In this document: in pieces, positions 14,342-23,415 of the stretch
How the letters are laid out: each line of letters opens with the position of its first letter
How positions within the stretch are numbered: the first letter of the stretch is position 1
NCBI GenBank assembly: GCA_018384745.1
Contig: JAHAYH010000127.1
Location: forward strand, 1 to 34,327
DNA from: Caryophanon sp.
GTDB lineage: Bacteria > Bacillota > Bacilli > Bacillales_A > Planococcaceae
Length of the DNA: 34,327 bases
Reading direction: 5' to 3'
Program-made: the position numbers and the translations under genes
Notes under the pieces: model-generated
The model's database searches: none
Told to the model about the DNA's origin: nothing
The model's input: the letters and a program-made list of their open reading frames with translations, nothing else

Positions 14342-15562
14342 TTATGCAATCGTTTGTAAGTTAAACTCGTCATGCAGCGCGTTCGCAGCACGTACCATAT
14401 CATCTTGTGGAATGATGACCGACACTTTAATTTCTGACGTCGATACCATCTTCACTTCAATGTCCTCTTTGCGCAGACGATCAAAAATACGCGCTGCCAC
14501 ACCAGGGTTGAGCATCATGCCAGAACCTGCCACTGAAATTTTCGCTAAGCCGACTTCAAAATCAGCAAACGTAAAGCCAAGCGATGCTTTACTATGCTCA
14601 AGCACCTCTAAACATTCCGCAAACTGTTCTTTGGCAATCGAGAAGGAAACAGTTGGATTCACACCATTTAACAATGACTGCACAATTAAATCGACGTTAA
14701 TGCGATGTTCCGCTAACACCGTAAAGATTGTTGCGAGTGATGTATATGAACTTTCCTCATACCCTACCGTTAAACGAATAACGTCTGATTCATAGGCAAT
14801 GCCTTGTACTAATAATGCTTGTTCCAAATTTTTCTCCTCCTTTAGTAGCGTACCTGTTGCGTGTTGTTGTAATGAACGAACAATAATCGGCATTTTGTAG
14901 AGCTTCGCTAGTTCCACTGCGCGTGGGTGAATAATGCGAGCCCCTAGCTGCGCAAGCTCAAGCATCGCATCATACGATAGTTCATCGAGCTTTTTCGCAT
15001 GTGGCACGATGAGTGGGTCGGCTGAATACACACCGTCTACTTGTGAATATAATTCAACGCGCGTAGCTTGTAACGCAACGGCAAGCGCCACCGCAACCGT
15101 CTCAGTTCCCCCGTCGCCAAGCGTCGTAATATTGCCTTGTTCATCAACCCCTTGATACCCTGCAACAACGACGACTTTACCATCTGCTAAATGCTCACTT
15201 ACTTTCGCTGGTTCCACGTTTGCAATGCGCGCTAAGCGATGTGTCGCATCCGTTTGAATGCCTGCTTGCCAGCCTGTTAACTGAATGGCATCGATGCCTG
15301 CATGTTGCAGCGCAATCGACATAAGCGCACTAGAGATCGAGGTCGCAGAGGCATAAATGACATCGAGCTCACGCTTTGCTGGCGTATTTGTAATGGCATT
15401 TGCCGCATGAACGATGTCATCGCGCATCGACTTGATTGACGATGGCACGATGACAAGCTGATGCCCCGCTTCCTTCATTTGCTTTATATGCGCGACAACT
15501 TCCTTTAATTGTTGTGGCGTTGTTAATGTCGAACCACCAAACTTCATAACGATTGTATCCAT
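14342..15562 (-). CDS. lysC: Aspartokinase homologue (LysC) with altered catalytic motifs
   Basis: A 406-residue protein aligned end to end with B. subtilis LysC (AK II): kinase domain ~1-245 and two ACT domains ~260-400 (core S-V-A-G-S-G-M-M-L-N-P-G-V and VSTSEIKVSVI). Aspartokinase makes aspartyl phosphate, the first step to lysine, threonine and methionine. Several kinase motifs deviate from the family: KFGGTS reads KFGGST; VSAMGK-T reads PSSIKSM; the TGEQ segment reads SATSI, losing Glu; GRGGSDT reads GDGGTET, losing Arg and Asp; YTDV reads YSQV. The nucleotide-side residues and the ACT domains look intact. A ribosome site (AAAGGGAG) precedes the ATG. A lysine riboswitch controls it. It may be a divergent enzyme or a regulatory pseudo-kinase. 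Confidence 0.88.
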   Translation of the reverse strand: MDTIVMKFGGSTLTTPQQLKEVVAHIKQMKEAGHQLVIVPSSIKSMRDDIVHAANAITNTPAKRELDVIYASATSISSALMSIALQHAGIDAIQLTGWQAGIQTDATHRLARIANVEPAKVSEHLADGKVVVVAGYQGVDEQGNITTLGDGGTETVAVALAVALQATRVELYSQVDGVYSADPLIVPHAKKLDELSYDAMLELAQLGARIIHPRAVELAKLYKMPIIVRSLQQHATGTLLKEEKNLEQALLVQGIAYESDVIRLTVGYEESSYTSLATIFTVLAEHRINVDLIVQSLLNGVNPTVSFSIAKEQFAECLEVLEHSKASLGFTFADFEVGLAKISVAGSGMMLNPGVAARIFDRLRKEDIEVKMVSTSEIKVSVIIPQDDMVRAANALHDEFNLQTIA

Positions 15563-15603
15563 TCGTCATTCTCCCTTTCTGTCATTTGTCAGAAAAGCGT
15601 ATC

Positions 15604-15850
15604 AACAAAAAAAGAGACAGCAAAAACGTATGCTGTCTCTTTTACATGACGACTTAAAAAATCGTGCATGTGAGATAGCCCTCCAGAAATCGCTTCTGAC
15701 AGTCGTACATCTCTTAAATGCACAACCAGCAACACGTACGAACAACTTACGCATCACTTCGGCAAATGTTCCTTTCGAGTTGGCTCCAAACGAGGTTGTT
15801 CACCTCTTACCACACTGTACTGTTAACCTTTGCACCTCTATCATCACTGT
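15604..15850 (-). promoter_or_regulatory. Lysine riboswitch (L box) with terminator, upstream of lysC
   Basis: On the minus strand the leader has the conserved L-box blocks in order: GATAGAGGTGC (15842-15832), an AGTA loop, GCCGAAG (15764-15758), the CTGG-TTGTGCAT block (~15728-15717), ACTGTCA (15703-15697) and GGAGGGCTATCTC (~15684-15671). These match the B. subtilis lysC leader as I remember it. A terminator follows: AAAGAGACAGCA and TGCTGTCTCTTT (15642-15631 with 15622-15611) then TTTTTTT. Lysine binding should favour the terminator and lower lysC expression. Confidence 0.93.
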
Positions 15851-15869
15851 ATATAGTAGATGTATTCAC

Positions 15870-15898
15870 ACTATAGCACACTTACTACCGCGCTTCAA
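15870..15898 (-). promoter_or_regulatory. Promoter of the lysine-riboswitch leader
   Basis: On the minus strand TTGAAG (15898-15893), 17-bp spacer, TATAGT (15875-15870). The -35 lies within the last codons of uvrC. The start point would be near 15863, just before the aptamer. Confidence 0.6.
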
Positions 15899-17672
15899 CG
15901 TCACGCGCAAAATAGTTGACGATTTGCTCGGCTACTTTCGCCGGCACGTTCGCCTCCACAAGTTCAAGCTCAGTCGCTTCTTTGATCTTTTTAATCGAAC
16001 CGAACGCCTTCATTAACTGCTGCTTACGCTTCGGTCCAACACCTGGAATGTCATCAAGCACCGACTTGATCGCACCTTGATCGTGCGTTTGACGTAAAAA
16101 GGTAATGGCAAAGCGGTGCACTTCATCTTGCACGCGCTGCAATAAGTAAAAGCCATCACTCGTGCGCTTCATCGGCACCACTTCAGCTGGGTCTCCAAAT
16201 AAAAGCTGCGCCGTTTTATGCTTGTCGTCTTTTGCAAGCCCAGCAATCGGAATCGATAACCCAAGCTCATGCTCGATGACGTCGCGTGCAACGGCCATTT
16301 GCCCTTTCCCACCGTCGATGACAATTAAGTTTGGCAGCGGCAAGTTTTCCTTTAGGACGCGACGATAGCGGCGACGAATGACTTCTGCCATCGCGCCGTA
16401 ATCATCATGCGCTGCGACGTGCTGATGCTTATATTTACGATATAGCTTGCGCGCAGGCTTCCCATCAATAAACGTCACCATCGCAGACACGCCATCTGCA
16501 CCGTGCATATGAGAGTTATCAAACGCTTCAATACGCAGTGGCGTTGGAATGCCAAGCGCTTGTCCAATTTCTTCACAAGCGCCAATTGTTCGTTCCTCTT
16601 GTCGTTCAATGAGCTGGAATTTTTCACGAATGGCGATGTCTGCATTTTTCATCGCCATGTCAACAAGCTCTTTTTTATGCCCGCGCTTTGGTTGCAACAC
16701 ATGAACGTGCAGCAATTGCTGAAGAAGCGTCGCATCAACATTGCTTGGCACGAGCACTTCCTTTGGTTTTAAATGCTCGGGCTTTTCATAAAAGCGCCCA
16801 ATAAACGTCAGCAGCTCCTCTTCCACATCTTGATACAACGGGAAAATTGACACATCACGCTCAATCACTTTCCCTTGGCGAACGAAAAACACTTGCACAC
16901 ACATCCAGCCTTTTTCGACCGCATAGCCAAAAACATCGCGGTTTGTCACATCCCCTGACGTAATTTTTTGCTTTTCCATAATTGTATCAATGTGTGCAAT
17001 TTGGTCACGCAGTTCTTTTGCGCGCTCAAACTCGAGCTTTTCAGCAGCCGCAAACATTTTCGCCGACAGCTCCTGCTTAATGTCCTCATGCCCGCCGTTT
17101 AAAAACTTTGTCATTTTGCCGATCATGTCGTCATATTGCGCCTTTTGTATTTCGTTGACACATGGTGCTAAACATTGCCCTATATGATAATACAAGCACA
17201 CTTGCGCCGGCATCGTTGCACATTTACGCAATGGAAACATGCGGTCTAATAGCTTTTTCGTCTCCGCTGCCGCATAGCCATTTGGATACGGACCAAAATA
17301 TTTTGCCTTATCCTTTTTCACTTTGCGCACAACGAGTAAGCGTGGATGCTTTTCATTTGTAATTTTTAAATACGGATACGTTTTATCATCTGTTAACAAC
17401 ACGTTGTATTTCGGGTCGTGCAATTTAATTAAGTTCAGCTCTAAAATAAGCGCTTCTAAGTTTGAGCTCGTTACAATATATTCAAAGTCGACAATTTCGC
17501 TCACTAAGCGCTGCGTTTTCCCTTCGTGCGAGCCGGTGAAATACGAGCGCACGCGGTTTTTCAGCACTTTCGCCTTGCCGACATAAATGATCGTGCCTTG
17601 TACGTCTTTCATTAAATAGCAGCCTGGCTCATCTGGTAAAATGGCAAGCTTTGCTTTTAACAAATCATTCAT
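15885..17672 (-). CDS. uvrC: Excinuclease ABC subunit C
   Basis: A 595-residue dual-incision nuclease of nucleotide excision repair, which cuts 3' and 5' of lesions handed over by UvrB. The N-terminal GIY-YIG domain shows P-G-C-Y-L-M-K-D and [15 protein letters not shown]. The UVR motif lies near residue 200 ([18 protein letters not shown]). The RNase H-like C-nuclease has [15 protein letters not shown], and the C-terminal (HhH)2 has [10 protein letters not shown]. The four cysteines near 150-170 are present. Start ATG is preceded by GAGGTGA. Order trxA-uvrC-lysC matches B. subtilis. Confidence 0.97.
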   Translation of the reverse strand: MNDLLKAKLAILPDEPGCYLMKDVQGTIIYVGKAKVLKNRVRSYFTGSHEGKTQRLVSEIVDFEYIVTSSNLEALILELNLIKLHDPKYNVLLTDDKTYPYLKITNEKHPRLLVVRKVKKDKAKYFGPYPNGYAAAETKKLLDRMFPLRKCATMPAQVCLYYHIGQCLAPCVNEIQKAQYDDMIGKMTKFLNGGHEDIKQELSAKMFAAAEKLEFERAKELRDQIAHIDTIMEKQKITSGDVTNRDVFGYAVEKGWMCVQVFFVRQGKVIERDVSIFPLYQDVEEELLTFIGRFYEKPEHLKPKEVLVPSNVDATLLQQLLHVHVLQPKRGHKKELVDMAMKNADIAIREKFQLIERQEERTIGACEEIGQALGIPTPLRIEAFDNSHMHGADGVSAMVTFIDGKPARKLYRKYKHQHVAAHDDYGAMAEVIRRRYRRVLKENLPLPNLIVIDGGKGQMAVARDVIEHELGLSIPIAGLAKDDKHKTAQLLFGDPAEVVPMKRTSDGFYLLQRVQDEVHRFAITFLRQTHDQGAIKSVLDDIPGVGPKRKQQLMKAFGSIKKIKEATELELVEANVPAKVAEQIVNYFARDVEAR

Positions 17673-17757
17673 GCTGTCACCTCATGTTTTGGATTTCCTT
17701 TTAGTATACGCCATTGCGATTTTGAAAAACACTAATTGAAACGCAGACATGAAAGAA

Positions 17758-17782
17758 GCGATGCCTCTGTAAGACATCGCTC
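17758..17782 (-). repeat. Short hairpin between trxA and uvrC
   Basis: AGCGATG and CATCGCT form a 7-bp stem with an 11-nt loop, downstream of the trxA terminator and ~85 bp before uvrC. On the minus strand only CTTCTTTC follows, so it could be a weak second terminator or a uvrC leader hairpin. Confidence 0.4.
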
Positions 17783-17816
17783 ATAAAACACTTTATATAA
17801 TAGTAGAAACTCTAAC

Positions 17817-17857
17817 AAAAAAAATGTAGAAAAGACGAAATATCGCCTTTTCTACAT
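17817..17857 (-). terminator. Terminator of trxA
   Basis: ATGTAGAAAAG and CTTTTCTACAT (17824-17834 with 17847-17857) form an 11-bp perfect stem with extra inner CG pairs; eight T residues follow on the minus strand. Confidence 0.92.
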
Positions 17858-17866
17858 GAACGTGTA

Positions 17867-18181
17867 TTATTTGTTGCTTTCGATGAAGTCGATTAATGCT
17901 TCTTTTGGTTGGAAACCAGCTGTTTTTGCTTTTAATTCGCCATCAACGAATAATAATAATGATGGAATTGACATAATGCCATATTCTCCAGCAGTTGCTT
18001 GGTTTTCATCTACATCTACTTTCACGATTTTTACATCGTTACCGATTTCTGCGTCTAATTCTTCTAATACTGGCGCAATCATTTTACATGGTCCGCACCA
18101 AGCAGCCCAGAAGTCTACTAATACTGTACCTTGTGAAATTTCTTGTCCGAAGTTTTGATCTGTACCTTTTACGATTGCCAT
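17867..18181 (-). CDS. trxA: Thioredoxin
   Basis: A 104-residue thioredoxin with the W-C-G-P-C-K active site near residue 30, cis-proline region I-M-S-I-P-S near 74 and the usual length. It reduces protein disulfides in the cytosol and supplies electrons to ribonucleotide reductase and others. The ribosome site AAGGAGG precedes the ATG. It is monocistronic: terminators lie on both sides (end of etfA upstream, its own downstream). A TATACT (18227-18222, minus) is a possible -10 without a clear -35. Confidence 0.97.
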   Translation of the reverse strand: MAIVKGTDQNFGQEISQGTVLVDFWAAWCGPCKMIAPVLEELDAEIGNDVKIVKVDVDENQATAGEYGIMSIPSLLLFVDGELKAKTAGFQPKEALIDFIESNK

Positions 18182-18328
18182 TTTAAAATAGCCTCCTTAT
18201 ATCTCTGTAACGTCTGCATGTAGTATAACATGCGAAAATAAGTAGGCGCGAACAATTTGCTCGCTTCCACTTTATGTAACGACTAAAGTTTACCACGGTT
18301 TTTCGCTTTTTAATAGTGACTTGCTCAA

Positions 18329-18367
18329 CAAAAAAACACCGCTTGCCGACGAGCGACAAGCGGTGTC
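18329..18367 (-). terminator. Terminator of the etf operon
   Basis: ACACCGCTTG (18336-18345) pairs with CAAGCGGTGT (18357-18366), 10 bp, 11-nt loop; TTTTTTG follows on the minus strand, directly after the etfA stop. Confidence 0.93.
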
Positions 18368-18373
18368 CATTCA

Positions 18374-19342
18374 TTACGCGTTGACTTTTAACGCTTTGAA
18401 TTCTTCAATTAATAACGGCACAACTTCGAATAAGTCGCCTACGATGCCGTAGTCCGCTACTTTGAAAATGTTCGCTTCTGGGTCTTTATTAATTGCCACG
18501 ATTACTTTCGAGTTCGACATACCAGCTAAATGCTGGATCGCACCTGAAATACCTGCTGCAATATATAGGTCAGGTGTTACAACCTTACCTGTTTGACCGA
18601 TTTGTAATGAGTAGTCACAGTATTCTGCATCACATGCACCACGTGAAGCACCAACTGCACCGCCTAAAACGTTCGCTAATTCTTTTAATGGCTCGAAACC
18701 TTCTTCAGATTTCACGCCACGTCCACCAGCGACAACAACTTTTGCCTCTGATAAATCAACGCCGTCTGTTGATTTACGCACAACTTCTTTAATGATTGAG
18801 CGTAAGTTTTGTACGTCTACTGATACGCTTGATACGTCACCTGAACGACCCGCATCTTTTGCAAGTGGTGCGATGTTGTTTGGACGAATCGATACGAATA
18901 CCGTACCTTCTGAAATTTTCACTTTTTCAAACGCTTTACCAGAATAGATCGGGCGGATGAATACAGCATCGTCACCTTCTCCTTCGATCGCTGTTACGTC
19001 TGATACTAAACCAATTTGTAAACGACTTGCTACTTTTGGTGATAAATCTTTACCAACCGCTGTATGTCCGAAGACAATTGCATCTGGAGATTCTTGTTCT
19101 ACGACTGCTAATACAGCTTGAGAATAACCATCAGATGTGTAGTGTGCTAAGTTCGGGTGCTCCACTGTAATGACACGGTCTGCACCGTATGCGATTAACT
19201 CGTTCGCTAAACTAGCGACTGCATCACCGACTAATAAACCAACGACCTCATCCCCTAATTTTTTACCTGCTGCAATTGCTTCAAATGATACGTTACGTAA
19301 AGCCCCTTCACGAGCTTCTCCTAGTACTAACACTTTTGACAT
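18374..19342 (-). CDS. etfA: Electron transfer flavoprotein alpha subunit
   Basis: A 322-residue subunit that binds FAD and forms a heterodimer with EtfB. It takes electrons from acyl-CoA dehydrogenases and passes them to the quinone pool. The C-terminal FAD domain has VVAGGRGVKSEEGF, G-A-S-R-G-A-C-D-A, Q-I-G-Q-T-G-K-V-V-T-P-D-L-Y-I-A-A-G-I-S-G-A-I-Q (read as two adjacent blocks) and INKDPEANIF, the classic EtfA signature. It lies 41 bp after etfB and ends the lcfA-fadR-fadB-etfB-etfA cluster. Confidence 0.97.
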   Translation of the reverse strand: MSKVLVLGEAREGALRNVSFEAIAAGKKLGDEVVGLLVGDAVASLANELIAYGADRVITVEHPNLAHYTSDGYSQAVLAVVEQESPDAIVFGHTAVGKDLSPKVASRLQIGLVSDVTAIEGEGDDAVFIRPIYSGKAFEKVKISEGTVFVSIRPNNIAPLAKDAGRSGDVSSVSVDVQNLRSIIKEVVRKSTDGVDLSEAKVVVAGGRGVKSEEGFEPLKELANVLGGAVGASRGACDAEYCDYSLQIGQTGKVVTPDLYIAAGISGAIQHLAGMSNSKVIVAINKDPEANIFKVADYGIVGDLFEVVPLLIEEFKALKVNA

Positions 19343-19383
19343 GCGAATTTACCCCTTTCGTACTTACGTTTAAATGGATTCGA

Positions 19384-20154
19384 TTAGATTACTTTTGCTT
19401 CTGAGTGTAATAACTGTACAAGCTCTTTTACTTGATCTTGTAATTCACCTTGTAATACACGACCTGCTGCTTTTTGTGGTGGTAAGTAGATTTCAACTGT
19501 TTCCACTTTTACTTCCACATCATCTTCATCGATGTCTAAATCGTCTAACTCAAGCTCCTCTAAAGGCTTTTTCTTCGCCTTCATGATCCCTGGTAAAGAT
19601 GGGTAACGTGGCTCGTTTAAGCCTTGTTGAGCTGTCACAAGTAACGGTAAAGACGTCGTTAATGTTTCAGAATCCCCTTCAACGTCACGCACGATTGTTA
19701 CATCAGAGCCGTTAATGTCTAAGTTTGTAATTGTTGTTACGTAATTGATGCCTAATAAGTCTGCAACGCGTGGACCAACTTGACCTGAGCCGCCGTCGAT
19801 TGCCACGTTCCCTGCTAAAATTAAGTCCGCATCTTTATCTTTAAGGTATTCTGCTAAAATATGAGCAGCACCGAACTGATCTAAGTCATCTAAGTCTTCA
19901 GAGTTAATTAATACGGCGCTATCTGCACCCATTGCTAACGCTGTACGTAATTGTTTTTCTGCTTCTTCGTCACCGATTGTCACGACTGTTACAGAACCAC
20001 CTTGTGCATCGCGCACTTGGATTGCTTCTTCAATTGCGTACTCATCGTACGGGTTGATGATGAATTCAGCACCGCCCTCGTCGATTTGTCCACCGTTTAC
20101 AACGATTTTTTCCTCTGTGTCGAATGTACGTTTTACTAATACGAAAATGTTCAT
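19384..20154 (-). CDS. etfB: Electron transfer flavoprotein beta subunit
   Basis: A 256-residue partner of EtfA that binds AMP structurally. It begins MNIFVLVKRTFDTEEKI and has INPYDEYAIEEA, the D-A-D-L-I-L-A-G-N-V-A-I-D-G-G-S-G-Q-V-G-P block and the E-P-R-Y-P-S-L-P-G-I-M-K-A-K-K-K-P segment typical of the family. An AGGAGG lies 10 bases before the ATG. It is 26 bp after fadB and 41 bp before etfA. Confidence 0.97.
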   Translation of the reverse strand: MNIFVLVKRTFDTEEKIVVNGGQIDEGGAEFIINPYDEYAIEEAIQVRDAQGGSVTVVTIGDEEAEKQLRTALAMGADSAVLINSEDLDDLDQFGAAHILAEYLKDKDADLILAGNVAIDGGSGQVGPRVADLLGINYVTTITNLDINGSDVTIVRDVEGDSETLTTSLPLLVTAQQGLNEPRYPSLPGIMKAKKKPLEELELDDLDIDEDDVEVKVETVEIYLPPQKAAGRVLQGELQDQVKELVQLLHSEAKVI

Positions 20155-20179
20155 AATTTACAGACCTCCTGAAGCGATT

Positions 20180-20953
20180 TTATTTGCCGCTAAACTGCGG
20201 TTTTCGTTTTTCAATAAATGCTTGAATGCCTTCTGCTGCATCCTCTGAAATGAATACGTTTCCAAAGCTTTCTGCCTCCGCTTGTAAACCCGCATCAAAC
20301 GTGCTCGTTTTGCTATACTGAAGCGTTTTAATCGCTGCAGCTAATGCAATCGGGCTCTTTTGTGCGATTTTTTTCGCAATGGCCAGTACTTCTGGTAATA
20401 GTGCTTCATCATCAAAGGCGCGAGTCGCAAGTCCAAATTGAACTGCTTCCTCACCTGAAATTGGATCACTTGTAAACATCATTTCTGCCGCTTTAGCAGC
20501 ACCTACAAAACGAGGTAAACGTTGCGTTCCACCAAACCCTGGAATTAAGCCTAAGTTTAACTCCGGTAAGCCAAGCTTAGCTGACTTCGTTACGTAGCGA
20601 ATATGACAACCCATTGCTAGCTCTAAACCGCCGCCAAGTGCTGCGCCATGAATAGCTGCAATGATTGGTTTTTCAAATGATTCCATGCGATCGAAGACAA
20701 TTTGCCCGTTACGAGCTAATTTAGTGAACTCTTCGCCGGATGAAACTTCTGTAAATTCTTTAATATCTGCTCCTGCCGAGAAGAAGCGACCTTCACCGTG
20801 AAGCACAACAACGCGTACTTCTTGCTCTTTTGCTAACACATCAAGCAGTTCATCAACCTCTTGAATAATGGCACGCGCAAGAGCATTCGCTGGCGGACGG
20901 TTAATCGTTACAATTGCAACGCCGTCTTCTACAGACCAACGTAAAAATTCCAT
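20180..20953 (-). CDS. fadB: Enoyl-CoA hydratase/isomerase family protein (FadB/YsiB)
   Basis: A 257-residue crotonase-fold enzyme that hydrates trans-2-enoyl-CoA in beta-oxidation. The oxyanion-hole segments are F-F-S-A-G-A-D-I-K-E-F (~60) and I-H-G-A-A-L-G-G-G-L-E-L-A (~105), and the catalytic Glu region is L-P-E-L-N-L-G-L-I-P-G-F-G-G-T-Q-R-L. It ends I-E-K-R-K-P-Q-F-S-G-K as in B. subtilis YsiB. The start is taken as ATG at 20953; a GTG at 20962 is in frame but too close to its upstream AAGGG. It follows fadR by 16 bp. Confidence 0.93.
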   Translation of the reverse strand: MEFLRWSVEDGVAIVTINRPPANALARAIIQEVDELLDVLAKEQEVRVVVLHGEGRFFSAGADIKEFTEVSSGEEFTKLARNGQIVFDRMESFEKPIIAAIHGAALGGGLELAMGCHIRYVTKSAKLGLPELNLGLIPGFGGTQRLPRFVGAAKAAEMMFTSDPISGEEAVQFGLATRAFDDEALLPEVLAIAKKIAQKSPIALAAAIKTLQYSKTSTFDAGLQAEAESFGNVFISEDAAEGIQAFIEKRKPQFSGK

Positions 20954-20969
20954 TTCTCCCACACCCTTT

Positions 20970-21554
20970 TTATGTAGCTTGTAAACCTCGTAAAAGTAAG
21001 TCTTTTACTTTTGGCGCTAATGCAAGCAAATCATAACGTTGGTCGTTCATGACCCATGTTGTAATAATCTCATCAATCGTTCCAAATACCATTGAACGTG
21101 CAAGTCGCACATCCATCACCGGATTAAACTCCCCATTGACCATTCCTTCGATTAAAATTTCATCGAGTAGTTTTAAATAGTCTTTTAAAATTTCGTTAAT
21201 CTTTTGGCGCAGTATTTTGTTTGATTGACGTAGTTCCAACTGCGTTACGACCGCTAAATGCGCATCGCTTGCTAGCACATTAAAATGGTTTTCGATCATG
21301 CGGCCAAGCTTAGCCTCTGAGCTACTTTCCGTTTTAATAATATATTGTAGCGATTCCGTAAATACGGACATTTTATCGCTAAATACCGAAATTAAAATGT
21401 CTTCCTTGTTTTTAAAGTATAAATAGATTGTGCCATCCGCTACCCCTGCTTGTTTCGCGATTTTCGAAACTTGCGCTTGATGGTATCCATTTTGTGCGAT
21501 TACGATAATTGCCGCATCGATAATCTGCCTATACTTCGGTTTGTCGTTTTTCAA
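20970..21554 (-). CDS. fadR: TetR-family fatty-acid degradation regulator FadR
   Basis: A 194-residue repressor. The N-terminal helix-turn-helix reads AQNGYHQAQVSKIAKQAG followed by VADGTIYLYFKNKEDIL, very like B. subtilis FadR (YsiA), which represses beta-oxidation genes and is released by long-chain acyl-CoA. The start codon is TTG. A consensus FadR box overlaps the start point of the promoter immediately upstream, so it autoregulates along with fadB-etfB-etfA. In B. subtilis the box lies upstream of lcfA; here it is between lcfA and fadR. Confidence 0.95.
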   Translation of the reverse strand: MKNDKPKYRQIIDAAIIVIAQNGYHQAQVSKIAKQAGVADGTIYLYFKNKEDILISVFSDKMSVFTESLQYIIKTESSSEAKLGRMIENHFNVLASDAHLAVVTQLELRQSNKILRQKINEILKDYLKLLDEILIEGMVNGEFNPVMDVRLARSMVFGTIDEIITTWVMNDQRYDLLALAPKVKDLLLRGLQAT

Positions 21555-21609
21555 ACCTGTTCACCACCACTACAATCTAAAACGTGAATGAATGATCTTG
21601 ATCAAAAAA

Positions 21610-21627
21610 TGAATGACCATTCATTCA
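21610..21627. promoter_or_regulatory. FadR operator at the internal fadR promoter
   Basis: TGAATGACCATTCATTCA is an 18-bp near-palindrome fitting the FadR consensus (TGAATGA-NTAN-TCATTCA) with one central mismatch. It begins at about +1 of the promoter at 21635-21663. A lone half site TGAATGA at 21585-21591 lies further downstream. Confidence 0.85.
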
Positions 21628-21634
21628 TGTTTTA

Positions 21635-21663
21635 ATAATATTATTCCAGCACAATTATGTCAA
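21635..21663 (-). promoter_or_regulatory. Sigma-A promoter of fadR-fadB-etfB-etfA
   Basis: On the minus strand a perfect TTGACA (21663-21658), 17-bp spacer and TATTAT (21640-21635). It starts transcription near 21628, inside the FadR box. The -35 lies about 20 bp past the lcfA stop. Confidence 0.85.
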
Positions 21664-21682
21664 CTATTTCTACAAAACTATT

Positions 21683-23368
21683 TTAGTTTGCTTGAAGTTG
21701 CTGTTTTTCCTTTTCTTCATCGATTAGTTGACGGCGTAAAATTTTGCCGACTGCCGTTTTTGGCAGCTCTGTGCGGAACTCATATGAGCGTGGCACTTTA
21801 TACGCCGCTAAGTTTTCACGGCTATATTTGTTTAATTCGTCATCCGTTACGGAATATCCTTCTTTAAGCACAACATATGCTTTCACTGTTTCACCGCGAT
21901 ACGGATCTGGAATGCCGACAACGACACATTCTTGTATTGCAGGGTGTTCGTATAGCACCTCTTCCACTTCACGCGGATAAATATTAAAGCCACCTGCAAT
22001 GATCATATCTTTTTTACGGTCCACGACATAGAAGAAACCGTCTTCGTCCATATAACCTAAATCACCGGTTAAAAACCAGCCATCTTTAAACGACATTTCC
22101 GTTTCATCTGGACGATTCCAATACCCTTTCATTACCTGTGGGCCTTTTACAGCAATTTCTCCAATCTCGCCAACTGGTGATGGCTCTGTACTACCTGCTG
22201 CAAAAATTGTCGCGTCCGTGCTCGGCCAAGGCAAGCCAATCGAACCGTTAATGCGCTTATCCCAAATTAAATTTGCATGCGTCACCGGCGATGTTTCCGT
22301 TAAACCATAGCCTTCAACGAGCTTTCCACCTGTTAATTGTTCAAACGTTTCCTGCACTTCAAGTGGCAGTGCTGCCGAACCGCTTAAACATGCTTTAATC
22401 GATGATAAATCATACTTTTTAATGAGCGGATGTGAAATTAAGCCGATGTACATCGTCGGAGCTCCTGGGAATAGCGTTGGCTTTTGACGATCAATCGTTT
22501 TGAGCGCTGTGTCGATATCAAACTTCGGCAGTAAAATCATTTTGCTGCCCATCTTCACCGCTAAAATTAATACAGTCGTCATGCCGTATACGTGGAAAAA
22601 TGGTAAAATGCCAAGCACGCTCTCTTTGCCGTATTCCGTTTTATAAATCCACGCTGCACACATTTCTGTATTCGCAATTAAATTGCGGTGCGTCAGCATA
22701 ACTCCTTTCGGATAACCCGTTGTGCCTCCTGTATATTGCAGCAACGCTAAATCATCTGTTGACACATCTACCGTGACCGGCGTGGCATCCGCTGTTTTCA
22801 TAATTTCCGTAAATAAATGGTTCGTTCCGCGATGCTCGACGTTTACTGCAAAGCCGTATTGTTTCTTTTGCATCATCGGATATACAAGATTTTTCGGGAA
22901 CGGTAAATAGTCTTTGATTGCCGCAACGATGACATGCTCAATTGCTGTTTGTGCAAGCACCTTCGTAATGCGCGGATATAAAATATCCATTCCTACAATA
23001 AATTTCGCCCCTGAATCTTTCATTTGATACGCTAATTCGCGCTCTGTGTACAGTGGATTTGTTTGCACGACCACCCCACCTGCATACATCGTACCGTAAT
23101 ACGCAATGACAGCCTGTGGACAGTTTGGCAACATAATCGCAACGCGGTCTCCTTTTTCAAGCCCGAGTGTTCCTAAATAGTTCGCAAATTTTTGTGCACA
23201 ATGATACAGTTCCGTATACGTTATTTCTTTTCCCATAAAATGAATTGCTACGTTGTTCGGTACGTTTGTATACGCCTCTGTTAAATAGTGATGCAGCGGC
23301 GCATCCGGAATCGTAATGTCTGCTGGAATAGTTTCTGGGTACCATTGAAGCCACGGTTTTACTGTCAT
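21683..23368 (-). CDS. lcfA: Long-chain fatty-acid--CoA ligase
   Basis: A 561-residue AMP-forming ligase that activates long-chain fatty acids with ATP and CoA. Motifs: the P-loop L-Q-Y-T-G-G-T-T-G-Y-P-K-G (~210), E-G-Y-G-L-T-E-T-S-P (~350), the W-F-L-T-G-D-L-G-Y (~440) and V-D-R-K-K-D-M-I-I-A-G-G-F-N-I-Y-P (fatty-acyl-CoA synthetase signature), and the catalytic Lys region P-K-T-A-V-G-K-I-L-R-R near the C-terminus. A ribosome site (GAGGGGATGG) precedes the ATG. Its promoter has a cre-like spacer but no visible FadR box. Confidence 0.96.
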   Translation of the reverse strand: MTVKPWLQWYPETIPADITIPDAPLHHYLTEAYTNVPNNVAIHFMGKEITYTELYHCAQKFANYLGTLGLEKGDRVAIMLPNCPQAVIAYYGTMYAGGVVVQTNPLYTERELAYQMKDSGAKFIVGMDILYPRITKVLAQTAIEHVIVAAIKDYLPFPKNLVYPMMQKKQYGFAVNVEHRGTNHLFTEIMKTADATPVTVDVSTDDLALLQYTGGTTGYPKGVMLTHRNLIANTEMCAAWIYKTEYGKESVLGILPFFHVYGMTTVLILAVKMGSKMILLPKFDIDTALKTIDRQKPTLFPGAPTMYIGLISHPLIKKYDLSSIKACLSGSAALPLEVQETFEQLTGGKLVEGYGLTETSPVTHANLIWDKRINGSIGLPWPSTDATIFAAGSTEPSPVGEIGEIAVKGPQVMKGYWNRPDETEMSFKDGWFLTGDLGYMDEDGFFYVVDRKKDMIIAGGFNIYPREVEEVLYEHPAIQECVVVGIPDPYRGETVKAYVVLKEGYSVTDDELNKYSRENLAAYKVPRSYEFRTELPKTAVGKILRRQLIDEEKEKQQLQAN

Positions 23369-23415
23369 ATACTTGCCATCCCCTCTCGCGTTCCTATTTT
23401 TTATTACTTACTATA

